A stretch of 64,000 nt of DNA from Davidsoniella eucalypti. Its lineage: Eukaryota; Ascomycota; Sordariomycetes; Microascales; Ceratocystidaceae. Under the pieces are notes generated by a model. It worked only from the letters and a program-made list of their open reading frames with translations. It did no database searches and was not told the origin of the DNA. Where the stretch lies: NCBI GenBank assembly GCA_004009845.1, contig RMBW01000023.1:248001-312000 (forward strand), written 5' to 3'. The position numbers and the translations under genes are program-made. This document shows, one piece after another, positions 1 to 10,990 of the stretch (the stretch's first letter is position 1; every line of letters begins with the position of its first letter).

Positions 1-1010
1 GAGATGTTCAAACCAATGCCTAGGGGATGACTTTCTCCTAGGTCTTCTTACTTACGGTGTCATTCCCACAAAACTAAATGCTCAGGCGATCAGCCGGCCG
101 AAGATGTGACACCAATAACATGAACCGTGAATATTCTTCTAATAAGCGGAAATTCACCACTAACCAAGCCGATGGATCGTCTGTTATAGATGAAGGGGAA
201 TTCCAACTCTTTAGGAATGTTGGTAGCTTGAACGAGTCTAATCTATCACTCTATGCCCTGGACATAGTTCATAACTTATTTGTCGGAAAATCTGCCAAAT
301 GCTGGCAACTAGTTGCCGTTGCATGTCGTGTGATGCTAGGACTGCAACTGGATGTGCCATGCTCAGAAAAAACCTTCACACAACAAGAATGTTCAGGAAG
401 ATTAGCCTGGCATATGTTTCATATGGACAGGATCTGGCAGGTAGATTAGATGCTTATGTTTGTCTTAATGAAGACAACATGAAGCTCAAACCCTCCTGTA
501 ATGCGGATGCTTTCCAGACAACCCAACCAGTTCCGTCCTAACGTCTAACAAACCCCCAAGCCGTGCTCGCCACTATGAGCCGTCAAGGCTATACTATACG
601 ATTGATAAATCTTAAGCATAATATTCAAAGTATAGCCAAAAGGTTTTCCGGAGGTACTGCCTATGTCCATAGAGTAAAGTGGAAAGCATCACGAGCCATG
701 GAAGAAGTCAACAGATTACAAAATGAAGTGTCAAGTTTCACAGCTTCTCTCCCTGACGACTTGCGGCTTAACGAGCAAAACATTGTAGAATGGGCTGGTA
801 GTAAAGAGGAGCAGATACCCGTCTTTGTGCACATCTGAATCTGTGTTCTTCACGTTGAACTCTACCAGTTCTCCATACCTGGTTTGCGAGAGTCTGGATC
901 GGCTGAACTACAACGAAAGTTGCCTCGCTTGCTCCATTCTGAAAGATATTTCAGGCCCGGCTTTGCACAATCAAGATTATCTTGCTCTTCTATATCTGGG
1001 TGATAACTAA
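1..1010 (+). pseudogene. Decayed fungal-specific transcription factor (middle homology region), N-terminus outside or lost
   Basis: Translated pieces in successive frames match the fungal-specific transcription factor domain of Zn2Cys6 regulators. The first piece (78-449) has the signature KCWQLVAVACR followed by a WHMFHMDRI block. The match then moves to another frame (about 430-541), where NEDNMKLKPSCNADAF continues the same domain, so there is a frameshift near 430. A third piece (563-838) carries MEEVNRLQNEVSSF and SLPDDLRLNEQNI. It ends at a TGA (836-838) exactly where relatives have Trp; reading past it gives CVLHVELYQFSIPGLRE in the same frame, so this looks like a TGG-to-TGA change. 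No zinc cluster is visible; it would lie beyond the left edge or is lost. The family binds DNA in the nucleus, but this copy should be non-functional. The family call is from remembered motifs; the lesions are directly visible. Confidence 0.72.
32..49 (+). repeat. 18-base word shared with 7083-7100
   Basis: The word TTTCTCCTAGGTCTTCTT is present here and again, in the same orientation, at 7083-7100. The flanks differ, so this is at most a small fragment of a dispersed repeat and could be chance. Confidence 0.35.
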
Positions 1011-1513
1011 TTACCTTATGACTTGTATACTACAAGAATACTAAAGTCTTGATTGCAGCTTTGTATGACAAACAGATATAGCAATATAGCCGATAACAGC
1101 ACAGCGCCTTTAACAAGGACAAGAGCGAGTCAACAAAAAATCGTAGTGGTACTTATCAGAAGGCTAACGGAATATATCGGCCTGTATAGCTTTTCCATGT
1201 TATCTTGATATTTCTACAGTTTGTATGTGCTAAAGTTGATAGCCTGACTAGGATCACTACCCCCTCAGTTACACGGTCTGCACTCTGCAAAGACAAAGAG
1301 AACAAAACCAGAACTATTTACAGATACACATTATGCAATGTGCTATCAGTAGCAAATATCACCTAAAACGACAGTGAAGAGAAAATAGTTGAATTTGAAA
1401 GATATAAAATTGAATTGCAACTAACTGGTAAAATGAAAACATTAAATAAGAAAGGAAAACGGTTGATATATGTCAGCACTAAAAGCGAGCAAGCTCGACT
1501 AACTAGGGCAAGC
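1011..1513. other. Intergenic, no gene seen
   Basis: AT-rich spacer between two decayed genes that run towards each other. No open frame, RNA gene or repeat could be supported. Confidence 0.6.
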
Positions 1514-2330
1514 TTACTCAAGCTCCCATTCGTTGAAATCCTCCTTATACTCCGGGTGTATATGGAGCATCTCAGATTTCTGGGCAGAAGTCAAGGACCA
1601 GTCGTCTTTGATTGGATTAAATGGCTCTCTGACGGTGCCAGGGATCCACTCCCGCTCAGAAACCATATCGATCAGTCGGCCAACCATGGCACCAGAAGAT
1701 GTCTTGGACCACTTGGTCCGATCATCCTCTAGCATGTCAAACAAATCATCTGCAACATCGGAAGGCATATCTTCAGTTTCGAAGGGCAACTCAACGTCAT
1801 GAGTTACAGTTAGGTCCGAGCCCTTGAATAGTCTTGAAGCATCCTTTTTGCTGAATGATCTCTTGTGGTGCCAGTCAACCCAGCGGCTTACACTTTGGGC
1901 CTGACGCGACACAGAAGTCAAGCAAATCGAGCACTTTAGTGGTGGTAGATCGCGTAAATGACAACCATGACAAGTCATTGCCAAAGATGGTTGGCTTGAG
2001 CCCAACTGTTGTAAGACTCTCCAGCGCTAGATTGCCGGAAAGGCCGAGCTTTCCTCCGCCACACAGTCCACAAGCCTCGCCATATGAGGCTCCAGCTGTT
2101 AGGTGGAACTGGGGAAATTTCCAATCCACAGTGGCGGCGACGGAGGCATCGATGAACGCTGCCCGGAATGCTACCTCGGCATGAATCCCGTGGTAGACAT
2201 AGACCTCTCCATACAGGCCACCTGAAAAAGTCGGCTTATAAAGTGAACTTCGATGCTTCGATATTGGCATCGACCCGGCTCTTTCACAGTCAATGTATTT
2301 ACAGCATCTATGAAGAAGTCTGCTACCCAA
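1514..2330 (-). pseudogene. Unrecognised gene split by an apparent frameshift
   Basis: Two minus-strand frames overlap between 1875 and 2005 and look like the two halves of one protein. The 5' half (2330 to 1875, about 151 residues) has a Gly/Ala-rich section around GEVYVYHGIHAEVAFRAAF and a GACGLCGGGK-like stretch. The 3' half (to 1514) is acidic, ending with DDWSLTSAQKSEMLHIHPEY. I tried to join them with an intron starting at the GTAAGC inside the overlap, but no phase-compatible acceptor was found, so a frameshift is the simpler reading. I do not recognise the family. A distant link to fungal GH18 or killer-toxin-like chitinase tails was considered but cannot be supported. It lies between a broken transcription factor and a retroelement, so decay is expected. 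A real gene with an unrecognised intron remains possible. Confidence 0.45.
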
Positions 2331-3278
2331 TAGCTTTAGTAGTTGGTATGGCTAAAACTACTTATCCATTTCTTGCGGGGGAGGGTAAGGAAGATCTCTA
2401 TAAGATACTTTGTGATCTTCTTGTCACTAAAACAGACTTGCATAAGACGAGTGACACTGAGTATAGCAAAGCCGTTGTGCCAACAGTAGCAACTGAACCA
2501 GAACCAGAGGAACAAGCTAGTTAGATTGAACTTGATAATAAAATGAATAGTCTTTGCTATTTGCTACTCTTGAAATGTACTGAGTTGGAGGGCATGTATG
2601 TTGCTTCTTTCTTGATTAACTTTTCTTCTCTTTTATACATTCTATGTTTAGTTCTATTAGTTTTACAGTGTTTTTGGGGGGCTCTTGATCTTGGAATTGG
2701 ACAGAATCTTATTGTCGGAACTTTGAATTTCTATTCGGTAGTAGTCGTTTAATCTTAGTGATTCAAGTCGGCTATAAATATAATTGATGCTTTGGTGATG
2801 GATGACAAGTTTCAGTCAAGTCTAAATGCTGATAGTTTTGGGACGATGAACAGAGATAGGATGATTCTAGACGTCGATAAGCCCCAATGGCCATCGAAGA
2901 TCCCCTATAACGGCTCATACGGACCTACAAACATATCATCATCATCAAATGAAGATGCTGAGACAACATATGGAACGAAATTTGGACTGTAAATAACCAA
3001 TCGAAAGAAACCAGAAGAACAGAAGGAAATGAATTTGAAAGGACCACGATGCTCTACATTCTATTCAAGATATCTTAGTTTGATAGAAGTGCTGATCGCT
3101 CTTAGAAATGCACGACGAAGTGGAAAAGTTCGTCTTTAGACGAGGGGGAGGTACCGTGAGCTCAAAGTACGGAGGTTGTATAAGTACAGCGTCATGGATA
3201 TGACGTAAGAATTAGGGAAAACTACAGCAAAAAAGGTGCACAAAGACCAAAAAGACATACAACACCCGGTATTCCCAC
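2331..3278. other. Intergenic with one diverged repeat tail
   Basis: No convincing gene. It contains a diverged copy (about 2748-2788) of the repeat tail seen at 7301-7374. The rest is AT-rich sequence without recognisable structure. Confidence 0.5.
2748..2788 (+). repeat. Diverged copy of the 74-base dispersed repeat tail
   Basis: AATCTTAGTGATTC, then GGCTATAAATATAAT, match GATCTTAGTGATTT and GACGTTAAATATAAT in the copies at 7301-7374 (+) and 11532-11605 (-). Only the 3' part is preserved. Confidence 0.45.
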
Positions 3279-4365
3279 GTGGTCACCCACCGTAGTACTG
3301 ATCGAGCGCTTGATAGTTTAACTAGGGGAGAGCGGACGGGATCCCGTGCTTTCTATCAGCTATGGTCGTATGTTGAGAATTTGGGGCTTAGAAGGCATTA
3401 TAAAGGGACCGCCAAAAGCCGACCGGGGTCCTCTGCCGCACATACAAAGCTATCGAGTTTGTCTAGCGGAGGACGTTAGAGCGACCCGCCCGGAGGGACT
3501 GCGGCGGCAGAAGGAAGCCATGGGGGAGCTCAACGGCATGAGGTACGATGGACTTTGGGACCGCCTGTCACCAGCAGAAAGGAAGGACTTGGGTGACAAC
3601 AAGACGTTCATTGGACGCTAATGGATGGGAATACAGCCAACCAGCAGACGCCAAATCATTGCTGATTCCCTCCTTATGGGCATGACCAGTGAACGTTTCC
3701 TACTTCCCGGACCCCATGACGGACAAGCCGTGCCCAGAGTGCCACCAGACTGTCAAGTGGGCCCATCACCAAAAGTGCCAACGGACCACTGCCCGTGCCC
3801 GGTCAACTCACCGCCTTCACAACATGGTTCAAAACTGCTTCCACCAGGCTCTCCGCCAGTCAGGAATCCTGTGCGACCTGGAACTCCACTTCTAGCACAA
3901 CGAAGAAGACTCCGGCCGACGAGCTGATTGGGGATTCGAGGAGGTTGGATTGCGCAAACTGTACGACCTGACGATCGTCACGCTGCATGGGGAACGCGCC
4001 TCAAGGGAAGCAGCTACCATTCTGAACAAGGTTTACGACAACAAGATTGGTAAATGCCCCCCTCTGGAAGCTGGTGAGCAGTTTTACCCGGTAGTGTTCT
4101 CCCAGGGCGGATCGATGGACTCGAGATCCGAAACTACGTTCAAGATACTGCAACAACGTATGTCAAAGACCACATCAGCCTGGCTCGCCCGAACCGTGGG
4201 CATCCTGATGGCTCAAACCCGAGTTGAGGCCCATTGGGTGACCCGAGGCGTGACTCGAGAAGACCGCATGGGTGAAGGTGCAACACTCCCAGTCCGTCCC
4301 TCGGACTTGGAAAGTCAGGACGAGGACGCTTTTGTTGATTGCGAGGAGGGCTTCCTGGCCTGAGG
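3279..4365 (+). mobile_element. Degenerate non-LTR retrotransposon fragment, C-terminal part of the ORF2 protein
   Basis: Several frames together resemble the region after the reverse transcriptase in LINE-like ORF2 proteins. One piece (about 3700-3895) has a zinc-finger-like block, CPECHQTVKWAHHQKC, followed by a THRLHNMVQNCFHQAL helix as in 'H-x-x-VQ-x-AL' tails. Another (3950-4363) has YDLTIVTLHG, then FYPVVFSQGGSMDSRSETTF, the typical 'F-P-V-x-S-x-GG' block, and a closing helix with LARTVGILMAQTR. Stops and frame changes separate the blocks, so the copy is dead. Upstream (3435-3479) it shares a roughly 45-base stretch with the minus strand at 11607-11651. It is a different part, and probably a different family, from the LINE at 7454-11040. 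Its reverse transcriptase and endonuclease are absent here. The 5' limit is uncertain. Confidence 0.6.
3435..3479 (+). repeat. Stretch shared in reverse orientation with 11607-11651
   Basis: CCGCACATACAAAGCTAT and GAGTTTGT recur, with a few substitutions, on the minus strand at 11607-11651, ending in GACGTTA in both. This links the fragment at 3279-4365 with the repeat beside the tRNA at 11747. Confidence 0.6.
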
Positions 4366-4559
4366 AGTAGATGGGTGATGTTTTGATTGTTTTGTTTTTG
4401 TTTTCTTTTGATGTTTCTACAGCTGTATCTGGGTATTCGCTCTTCTTGTTTCTTCTTTACTGTTTTTACTGGTTTTACTATTATCTTTGCTTTACACTCT
4501 ATCGCCACATTCCAACTTAGTCTTTACAACTTCAAATTGCCAAAACAACATTAATATAC

Positions 4560-4617
4560 AGGCACAACTCTTAGCTTGGAATCTTAAGGCTGCGGGTTCG
4601 ACCCCCGCATCGGGCTC
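4560..4617 (+). pseudogene. tRNA 3' half relic (tRNA-Lys(CTT)-like)
   Basis: A perfect T arm is visible: stem GCGGG/CCCGC around TTCGACC, with a B-box-like GGTTCGACCCC, followed by ATCGGGC as the 3' acceptor strand. Upstream, ACTCTTA..AATCTTAAG could be an anticodon arm with CTT and a very short insertion. No matching 5' acceptor strand (GCCCGAT) or D arm is found just upstream. It begins about 200 bases after the retroelement fragment ends, so the element may have cut the tRNA gene. The anticodon assignment is tentative. Confidence 0.45.
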
Positions 4618-5574
4618 AATTCCCGGTGACCCAGTTCAGCTTGAATATCGAACCTTGAATGGGACATTTATTTTTGCGTTTTTTGTCTGGTTATATGTTG
4701 ATGAAGCTGTCACACTATCTTACTTTTTTATATTGGTTGTGCAAGCACCATCACGATGTGTTCATAACTTCCACCTTCTTTCTATCTTAGTCCCATCATC
4801 ACATGTCAAGACAAGCAGGAGCATGTGCAACTAGATTGCTAGTTGACGAAATATTACAATAGATATAGCCTATAGAGATGGGATGAAGAGAAAGTGGATG
4901 TCAAAAAGAAGACGATAACGCAAGAGCTGTAAGCAAAACTTTTACTCTTCTTATAGAGTCGTCATTGCCATAGATGTTGAAAAAAAGACAACAATAGATA
5001 CTAGCCTCAATATAAACATCTACAAAAGATTAAATGATAGAAATAGTCCTTGTATTGACTTGGAGTTTTTGTTGCCCTAATGCCGCCATTCTGGGTTGAT
5101 ATACCACCGGAACAGAAATTTATGCTACTATATTTGTAGTCATTCACAACAACTTCATTATATGGACAAGTATATGACTTAAGAGTGGTGAATTATCATA
5201 AAAGTCAGTATCGAGATATAAATCCCGATACATAACTTCAACAACTAGTATTAATGTATATTCCGGATTCCGATAAGACGAGTCAAAGACGCCATATTGT
5301 ATCAAGCCAATTTAATATATGCATAAACCAAAAACGACAACAAAACAGGATTTGAGCCAAGTAAGCACGACTCAAAACCTCAGGGAATGTCAAATTTGAC
5401 TAGAAGACTAGGCCATGAGAGAAAAATGCAAAACTATGAAGAGCACAGAGACAGACTCCATGCTATGATGAATGCTAATCTAGAAATGCCCGTGTGGCAC
5501 CCCCAGTGCTACAGCTTGACATTACGATTCCTGGAAACTTGATTTTCTGGGCCAGAACAAGCAGGTGTCATGCT
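4618..5574. other. Intergenic, no gene seen
   Basis: AT-rich spacer downstream of the secreted-protein gene, which reads towards it. Nothing else could be supported; the 3' UTR of that gene should lie at 5400-5574. Confidence 0.6.
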
Positions 5575-6257
5575 TTACAGGTAGGCAATCATATGTTTGT
5601 AGTAGGTTAAGGCGTTGTAACGCTCGTCAAGGTAGCCTCCCGCCTTGGCAATCCATTCTTTAGAGGCTTCATCGAGACGGGAAGAAGAAATCTTGGAGGC
5701 AGTGGTTTCACCACCCCAATCCAGGCTGTAAAGATAAAGTTAGTTACATACTGTGGTACAAACTTAAATCTATAAGGGTATAATTAGGATACTTACCGCT
5801 GTCCGTCTTGGGGGCTATAACTGAATTGATCCAGGTTCCAACTACCACGATGCGTCTTGTGGACGCCGTAGTAGGTACCACTGAAGGAGTTGGTATCAAC
5901 AACAGTGCCAACAACTAGACCAACGTAGCTGCAACCGGTCTCCCCAATAACAGTCCAAGTCAAGTCGTCATAGGGGAAGGATTCTAGTCTCGGGATGCAC
6001 AGTCTGAAGTAGTATGACTCTCCAAGTTGAATCGCAGAAGGAGCAGCGTTAAATGCCTCAGTGTAGGTGTCATCACGAGAAGACAGGTGAAGGTGATCTT
6101 CGGACACCACATTCGTCTTGATGTCTTCCGGAGAAACTTCATTGGTGGGTTCCTGAACATCTGCAGCAAGAGCTTCGAGACTCGGGTTCAAGGGCTTAGC
6201 AGGAACAACAGCGCTGGAGGCCAGGGCACAGAGAGAGAGGACACTGAAGAATCTCAT
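5575..6257 (-). CDS. Small secreted protein, unknown function (203 aa, 2 exons)
   Basis: Exons 6257-5797 and 5725-5575 join across a 71-base intron (GTAAGT..TTTACAG, phase 2) and give 203 residues ending at TAA. I chose the ATG at 6257 over an in-frame one at 6323 because it places a clean signal peptide first: MRFFSVLSLCALASSAVV, with cleavage likely after Ser-Ser-Ala. The mature protein has an acidic N-terminal third, then a beta-rich core (SYYFRLCIP, LTWTVIGETGCSYVGLVVG) with the only two mature cysteines, which may form one disulfide. The C-terminus is an Ala/Lys/Tyr-rich helix ending YKHMIAYL. No catalytic motif or known domain is recognised. Size and secretion signal fit a fungal effector-type or wall-associated protein, but that is inference. 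The upstream 250 bases are GA/TC-rich, as in many fungal promoters. Confidence 0.8.
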
Positions 6258-7300
6258 GGTGATAGAGGCGAGAAGACAAGGAGTTGAAGGGATGATACTA
6301 TAGAGTTGACAGAGCTGTACCAAGGATTGTGAGAGGAAGAGAGAGAGAAGTGAGGGCGATGATGAAGGTGGTGAGAAGAAGATCGGAAAGAGTTAGTAAA
6401 CGAATCGACATGTCGTGATACTTATATCTTGTTTCTTGGGCTGAGCTGAGTCATCTTTTTTGCACTATCTCTTCTTCTTCTTCTTCTTCTCCGGAGTCTC
6501 CATCAATACACATGTGTGCTCATGCATCAATGCAAAAATATCGGTATATCACCATATACACTGATTGGTGAAATATTCTACGTATATAAAAGCACGGGCA
6601 TCAGTTGGGACCAAGTCAGCATTGGTGTTCCTTCCGGAATGCTACAAAGCATTTTTTTTTCTCCACATCACGGGCCTTTCAACAAGGGTAACTGTTATGT
6701 ATGTCATGTAGGCAAAGATCGGCTCTGCCAAGTCGGGAACACCTAGAAGCTATGGGCTGTACTATATGAGATATGAGAGAAGCCTGGGAGCTTGATAAGG
6801 CCATGAGAGCCAAGTTAAAGTACCCTCAATGGTGAACAAGCTATAAGGTAATAACGTAACGTGGCTGATGCGCCGGGCACCCGGAAAGGTCAAAACTCAT
6901 GAACATCTGTCCATCACCGGAGTTCACCAGGCGCAGATCAACGTTAGACTTGCTACATACAGAAGGTGCACATAATGTAGGGTCTGGCGGGGTAATTCAG
7001 TGGCATTAATAAGAAGCAATATTTCCAAGAGATGCAAATTGGCCATTGAATAGATCTCGTGTTGATTTTGCCTCGGGGAAAATTTCTCCTAGGTCTTCTT
7101 TTTAATTGCGTAGCTGCACGTAGCTATATGAGCGTGAAGTTGAAGTTTAAGTAGCTAGAGAATAGGTGGAGGAAAAATGAAGAAAAAACAAAATAGTTTT
7201 TGGGGGAAATTTAGCCGTTTAGCGGGGCCGCCGCTGCGATTTTGTACACGCCTTGAGAGTTGATATTGATACACTGTTTAGTCAAAACTTTTACAGGATT
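6258..7300. other. Promoter and spacer, no gene seen
   Basis: Upstream region of the secreted-protein gene. It has a TTC-rich tract (about 6470-6490) and the 18-base word shared with position 32 (7083-7100). No gene is supported. Confidence 0.5.
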
Positions 7301-7374
7301 TATCTGTCCGGTAGCCAACCCGGCGTCGTATGATCTTAGTGATTTAGGTAGACGTTAAATATAATCAAATCAAA
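7301..7374 (+). repeat. 74-base dispersed repeat, left copy (inverted relative to 11532-11605)
   Basis: This stretch runs from TATCTGTCCGG to ATAATCAAATCAAA. It is the reverse complement of 11532-11605 over exactly 74 bases with about four substitutions, most of them transitions. It contains GATCTTAGTGATTTAGG and TAGACGTTAAATATA. The short reiterated ATCAAATCAAAT end resembles the 3' tail of a SINE or LINE. The two copies flank the LINE between them. Confidence 0.75.
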
Positions 7375-7753
7375 TCTTTAGGGGATTCGAATGTTAGAAA
7401 TCAGACTTGATACACGCCTAATTCCTATAGCCGAATTATCTTCTTACTAGCATAGATTTATCTATTTATTTATCATTTTACGTCTCCATGTGGATCACGT
7501 GGATCGGACCCTAGTGAATTGCTAGACGTCGAAGGACCCTAATAGCCCTCGAAAAAAAACCTCCGTTGAAAAACAGGAAACACCGAAAACAGAAACGAGC
7601 AATGCAAAGATCAAAGATATTAGATGGGGAGGTCAGACGGGGTAACCTGGCTGAAATTGTCTCCCTTAGTCCTCCTACAAGTTAAGGGCATATGTCTGCA
7701 AAGAAGAAGTGTGGTGGGTGTCTTTTTCCCACAAGAACATGAATCTGTAAAGT

Positions 7754-8483
7754 TTACATGGTGCAGGCGAAGGTGGTAGTCCACAAAGTCTCCGTGGTGT
7801 GTTCGGGCGGGAGAGACAGTTCAAAGGGGGTCCTGAGGCTTGCAGAAAGTCCCAGGTCCTTGTAAGTTGTCGGGGCAGAGGATGTCCACCAGTCGGCGTA
7901 CTCCTCCTGAAGCCGACTCCGAGCAGCTCGTTTGACATGAGCAATGGAGGGAGGCAAGTTTGGAGGTGAAGGTAAAGTAGCGCCTTCCTTGGCTAGAGTA
8001 TCTGCTATCTCATTGCCAGGTATACCAATGTGTCCAGGGACCCTCTTATGGTCTCCAGTGTACGTTCCGGCCGTGCCATCGGGCTAGCGGAGGACCGAGT
8101 TACCAGAGGGTGGTTGTGGTACAGGCTAGTCCATCTTGCAGCCAGGAGTCTTCGTTTGTTCTCCAGGAGAAGAGCAGGGGCAATTGCCGCTTCACGGTGA
8201 AGGGCGCAGGCGGGTGTGGTTTTAGACCATTCGCTTGTTTGGAGCCATCTGAGTATGCCACTATGTCAAAGGGGGAGATGTTGTTGAGCATAGCTTGGTA
8301 ACTTTCTTTGGATATCACGCTTCGTGTGAGGCGTGAGAGGGGTTGGGTGTAGGTCCTGGGGAGCAGGACACGGCGTGGGAGGTGGGGGATTATCCGGAGT
8401 TTGGCCCGAAGGTCAGACTGGCCTCGTTTAGGGCCGGAGCTATCCATGTGGCTGGCGCATGGGTGACACCCGTCCGCAGACAC
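7754..8483 (-). pseudogene. LINE RNase H domain, broken
   Basis: Two frames carry the RNase H signatures: IVAYSDGSK (first catalytic Asp) and, further on, GHIGIPGNEIADTLAKEG (last catalytic Asp) in the frame ending at 7754. It belongs to the LINE at 7454-11040 and lies after the reverse transcriptase. The frame is interrupted between the two blocks. Confidence 0.75.
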
Positions 8484-8504
8484 GAGGCGGATGGCAGACT
8501 TCTC

Positions 8505-9855
8505 TCAAATTTCATCGAGGATGAGGTCCGCTGGCATAATACCTGCCTCCCGGAGGAGTGCAGGTATGGGTGTAATTCGGTACACCGGAAGGAAGAATCG
8601 AGCAATCTTTTTCAGTGCTCTGTTGACTGCGTTCACCAGGAAGCCTGAGCAGCTGGAGCGGGCCCGGTTGCCTATGGAAATAGTATTTCCACGGCACCAG
8701 ATCTCAACTGCATACAGGAGAACTGGGAGCGCTGCCGCAGGTGAGGTTGACCTTAGAAAGTGTGTTGGACACCCTCGGACAGTATTACTCAAACTGCGCA
8801 CGTGTGCCGCGACTGCGGTCGCTTTGGACGTCCAGTGTTGAACATGTGTCTTGAATCGCAACTTGGTGTCTAGGTATACTACTAGCCACCTCGTGGACTC
8901 GTTAGCAGCGTGTGCAACCCCATCGATTTCTATGTCAGGGGATTCTTGCCTTGTTCTGTGGAAGTGCTGGAACTCTATCTTGCCATCAGCAAGGGAGAGG
9001 CCGTTTTCACGGCACCACTCTCTGGCTTGGGTGACACGAGTAGCAGCCAGGCGAGAGGATTCCGTCAAAGTGTTAGCGGAACAGAGGAAAGCAACATCGT
9101 CCACGTACCCAAAACTAGACGACATCTCGTTAAGGAGTGGCTCCAAGTAGAGGAGGAAGAGAATAGGAGATGTAGGGGACCCGTGTGGGAGTCTATGCGG
9201 GATTGGCCGAAAGCCACCGATATGCTCCCCGAGCCGGAAGCGGAAGCGAGCAAACCTGCGGGAGGCGAAGGATGCAGCCCATCGGACCACATATTCCGGA
9301 CATCCTTGTTCAGTGAGTCGGACCGCCGGGCGTCTAGGCTGGACACTATCAAAGGCACCTTCCCCATGGTCCAGGAGTCGGACATCATGAACCAAACATT
9401 CCACCAGGCCGGTGGCAGCTCGCCCAGATAGAGCCCCAAAGTGTTAGGGAGCAGTGACCTTAGCCTTTTAATGGCCCAGAAGGCGAGGCGTCTAGCGACC
9501 AGTTTTTCCACCCCTTTGCCAATAATGGGTAGGAGGGAAAATAGGTCTTTAATTTGAGGGGTTGGTTAAGTCATCCTTATTGAGCTTCGGGATGACTATG
9601 ACTTCCCGCTTTTCGAAAGGTTTCTGGACGGCGGCAAGGGCCAGACATGGGGTTTGTGAGTTGAACTAGTCATGTCCTCCACGTGGGCACGTTCCACACA
9701 TGCTTGAGAACAGACGCAGTGAACTGGTCATGTCCAGGGGATGTTGACTTGACATTTATCATGCAGTCCCATACTTCGGCCTCACTGGCGAGCTGCGGGA
9801 CTGGGATAGGCCGGCAAGGGACCACGAAGGACAATCTCACGGGAGTGTCTGACAT
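8505..9855 (-). pseudogene. LINE reverse transcriptase domain, broken
   Basis: Pieces in three frames cover the domain. TSPGHDQFTASVLKHVW (near 9700) is the N-terminal RT motif. MEKLVARRLAFWAIKRL (near 9500) is the next conserved helix. The 299-residue open stretch 9404-8505 holds the GSPTSPILF block and the catalytic GYVDD. The FGYVDD variant keeps both Asp residues. Breaks near 9660 and 9405 show that it is dead. Confidence 0.82.
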
Positions 9856-9869
9856 GTTCGAAGGCCGGG

Positions 9870-10990
9870 CTAGCTTGGTATGGCGAAAGACTTCCGCACG
9901 TTCCTCCGAGGTGCTATGAGTCTATCTTCCCACAGGAGGGGAAGTGGCCCAAAGCAGCTCTCAAGTTTTCTCCACCCTACCAGCTTGTAGACACCTGGTA
10001 AGTCTTGGGTGGAGTCTATCGATTGCTGAATGAAGGCCCTCTTGGCCTTGCGTACGTTTCGCCTTAGGGCGAGCTTCGCACTCAGCACTTCTTCTCTAGC
10101 ACCTTGTTTCTTAGCAGCAAGGAAGTCAAGTCTGGCATTTTGGCAGTCTGTGTTCCAAAAGCCCTTGTATGGTGCACTGTCGTGTACTACAGGGCAGATG
10201 GCTCGGAGAGTAGCCGAAATCGCTTCAATGCCGTTGGCAACGACTATGTCTAGCCCTTGGACGTTGACCCCGTCCAGAGGGGGATGTGCGTGGGGGCGGA
10301 TTCCAACAGTGTAACCATCCCCAGGTTTCATCCTGAGTCTGGCTAATGAGGGCTGCTGCTTCTGCCTTAGTTGGATAAAGGTGCCTACAGACTCATGGTC
10401 TGAAGACGAGTGAGCGTCCGGCAGGATCACCGAGGTAGCTCCTAGGATTTTTGTCAGGACGAGGTCGAGCACATGGCCTCTATTATGTGAGCTACCCGAT
10501 AGGGCTAGCCAGTCGAAGGTTATTTGATTCCATCCATTGCACCAGTTGGTCTGCTCCAGAGGAGCGGGAGACGTTGGGTTCCCGTGATTCGTGTGCAAGT
10601 TGAAATCGCCGGCGAAGATCATGTTAGCTTCAACATCAATGTTTAATAAGGGATTAAGGCTGTTGGGCATCCTACTGTTAGGAGCTCGATACACGTTGAC
10701 TATTTCTATCTCGGGGGAACAGTGAAGGGTGAGAGAGAGGATGTCGGAGGAGAAAAGCCTGTGGTTCTGTACGGGCCGGAGGGCGGAAACCTCCCGGGTC
10801 AGTACACGGGGCCTTGACTGTGACCAGTTATGGGAAAACTTGTCAAACTCACGATGGCTAACGGAACATCACTTACCACCTGTAAGGGATGTCCAGGGTT
10901 TCTGGACAAGAACTACATCAAAGCGGCCTGTTGAGGCTACCTGCAACAACTGATTGTGAGCACTATTCGCTCGTTCCATATTTTCCTGAA
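9870..10990 (-). pseudogene. LINE AP-type endonuclease domain, broken
   Basis: The start near 10990 gives NQLLQVASTGRFDVVLVQKP, the usual N-terminal LINE endonuclease block. It is followed by an in-frame stop, then VNVYRAPNS, AGDFNLHTNHG (catalytic Asp/Asn), LDLVLT and SDHESVG (catalytic Asp-His). A Lys/Arg-rich linker, RRNVRKAKRAFIQ, leads towards the reverse transcriptase. Confidence 0.8.
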
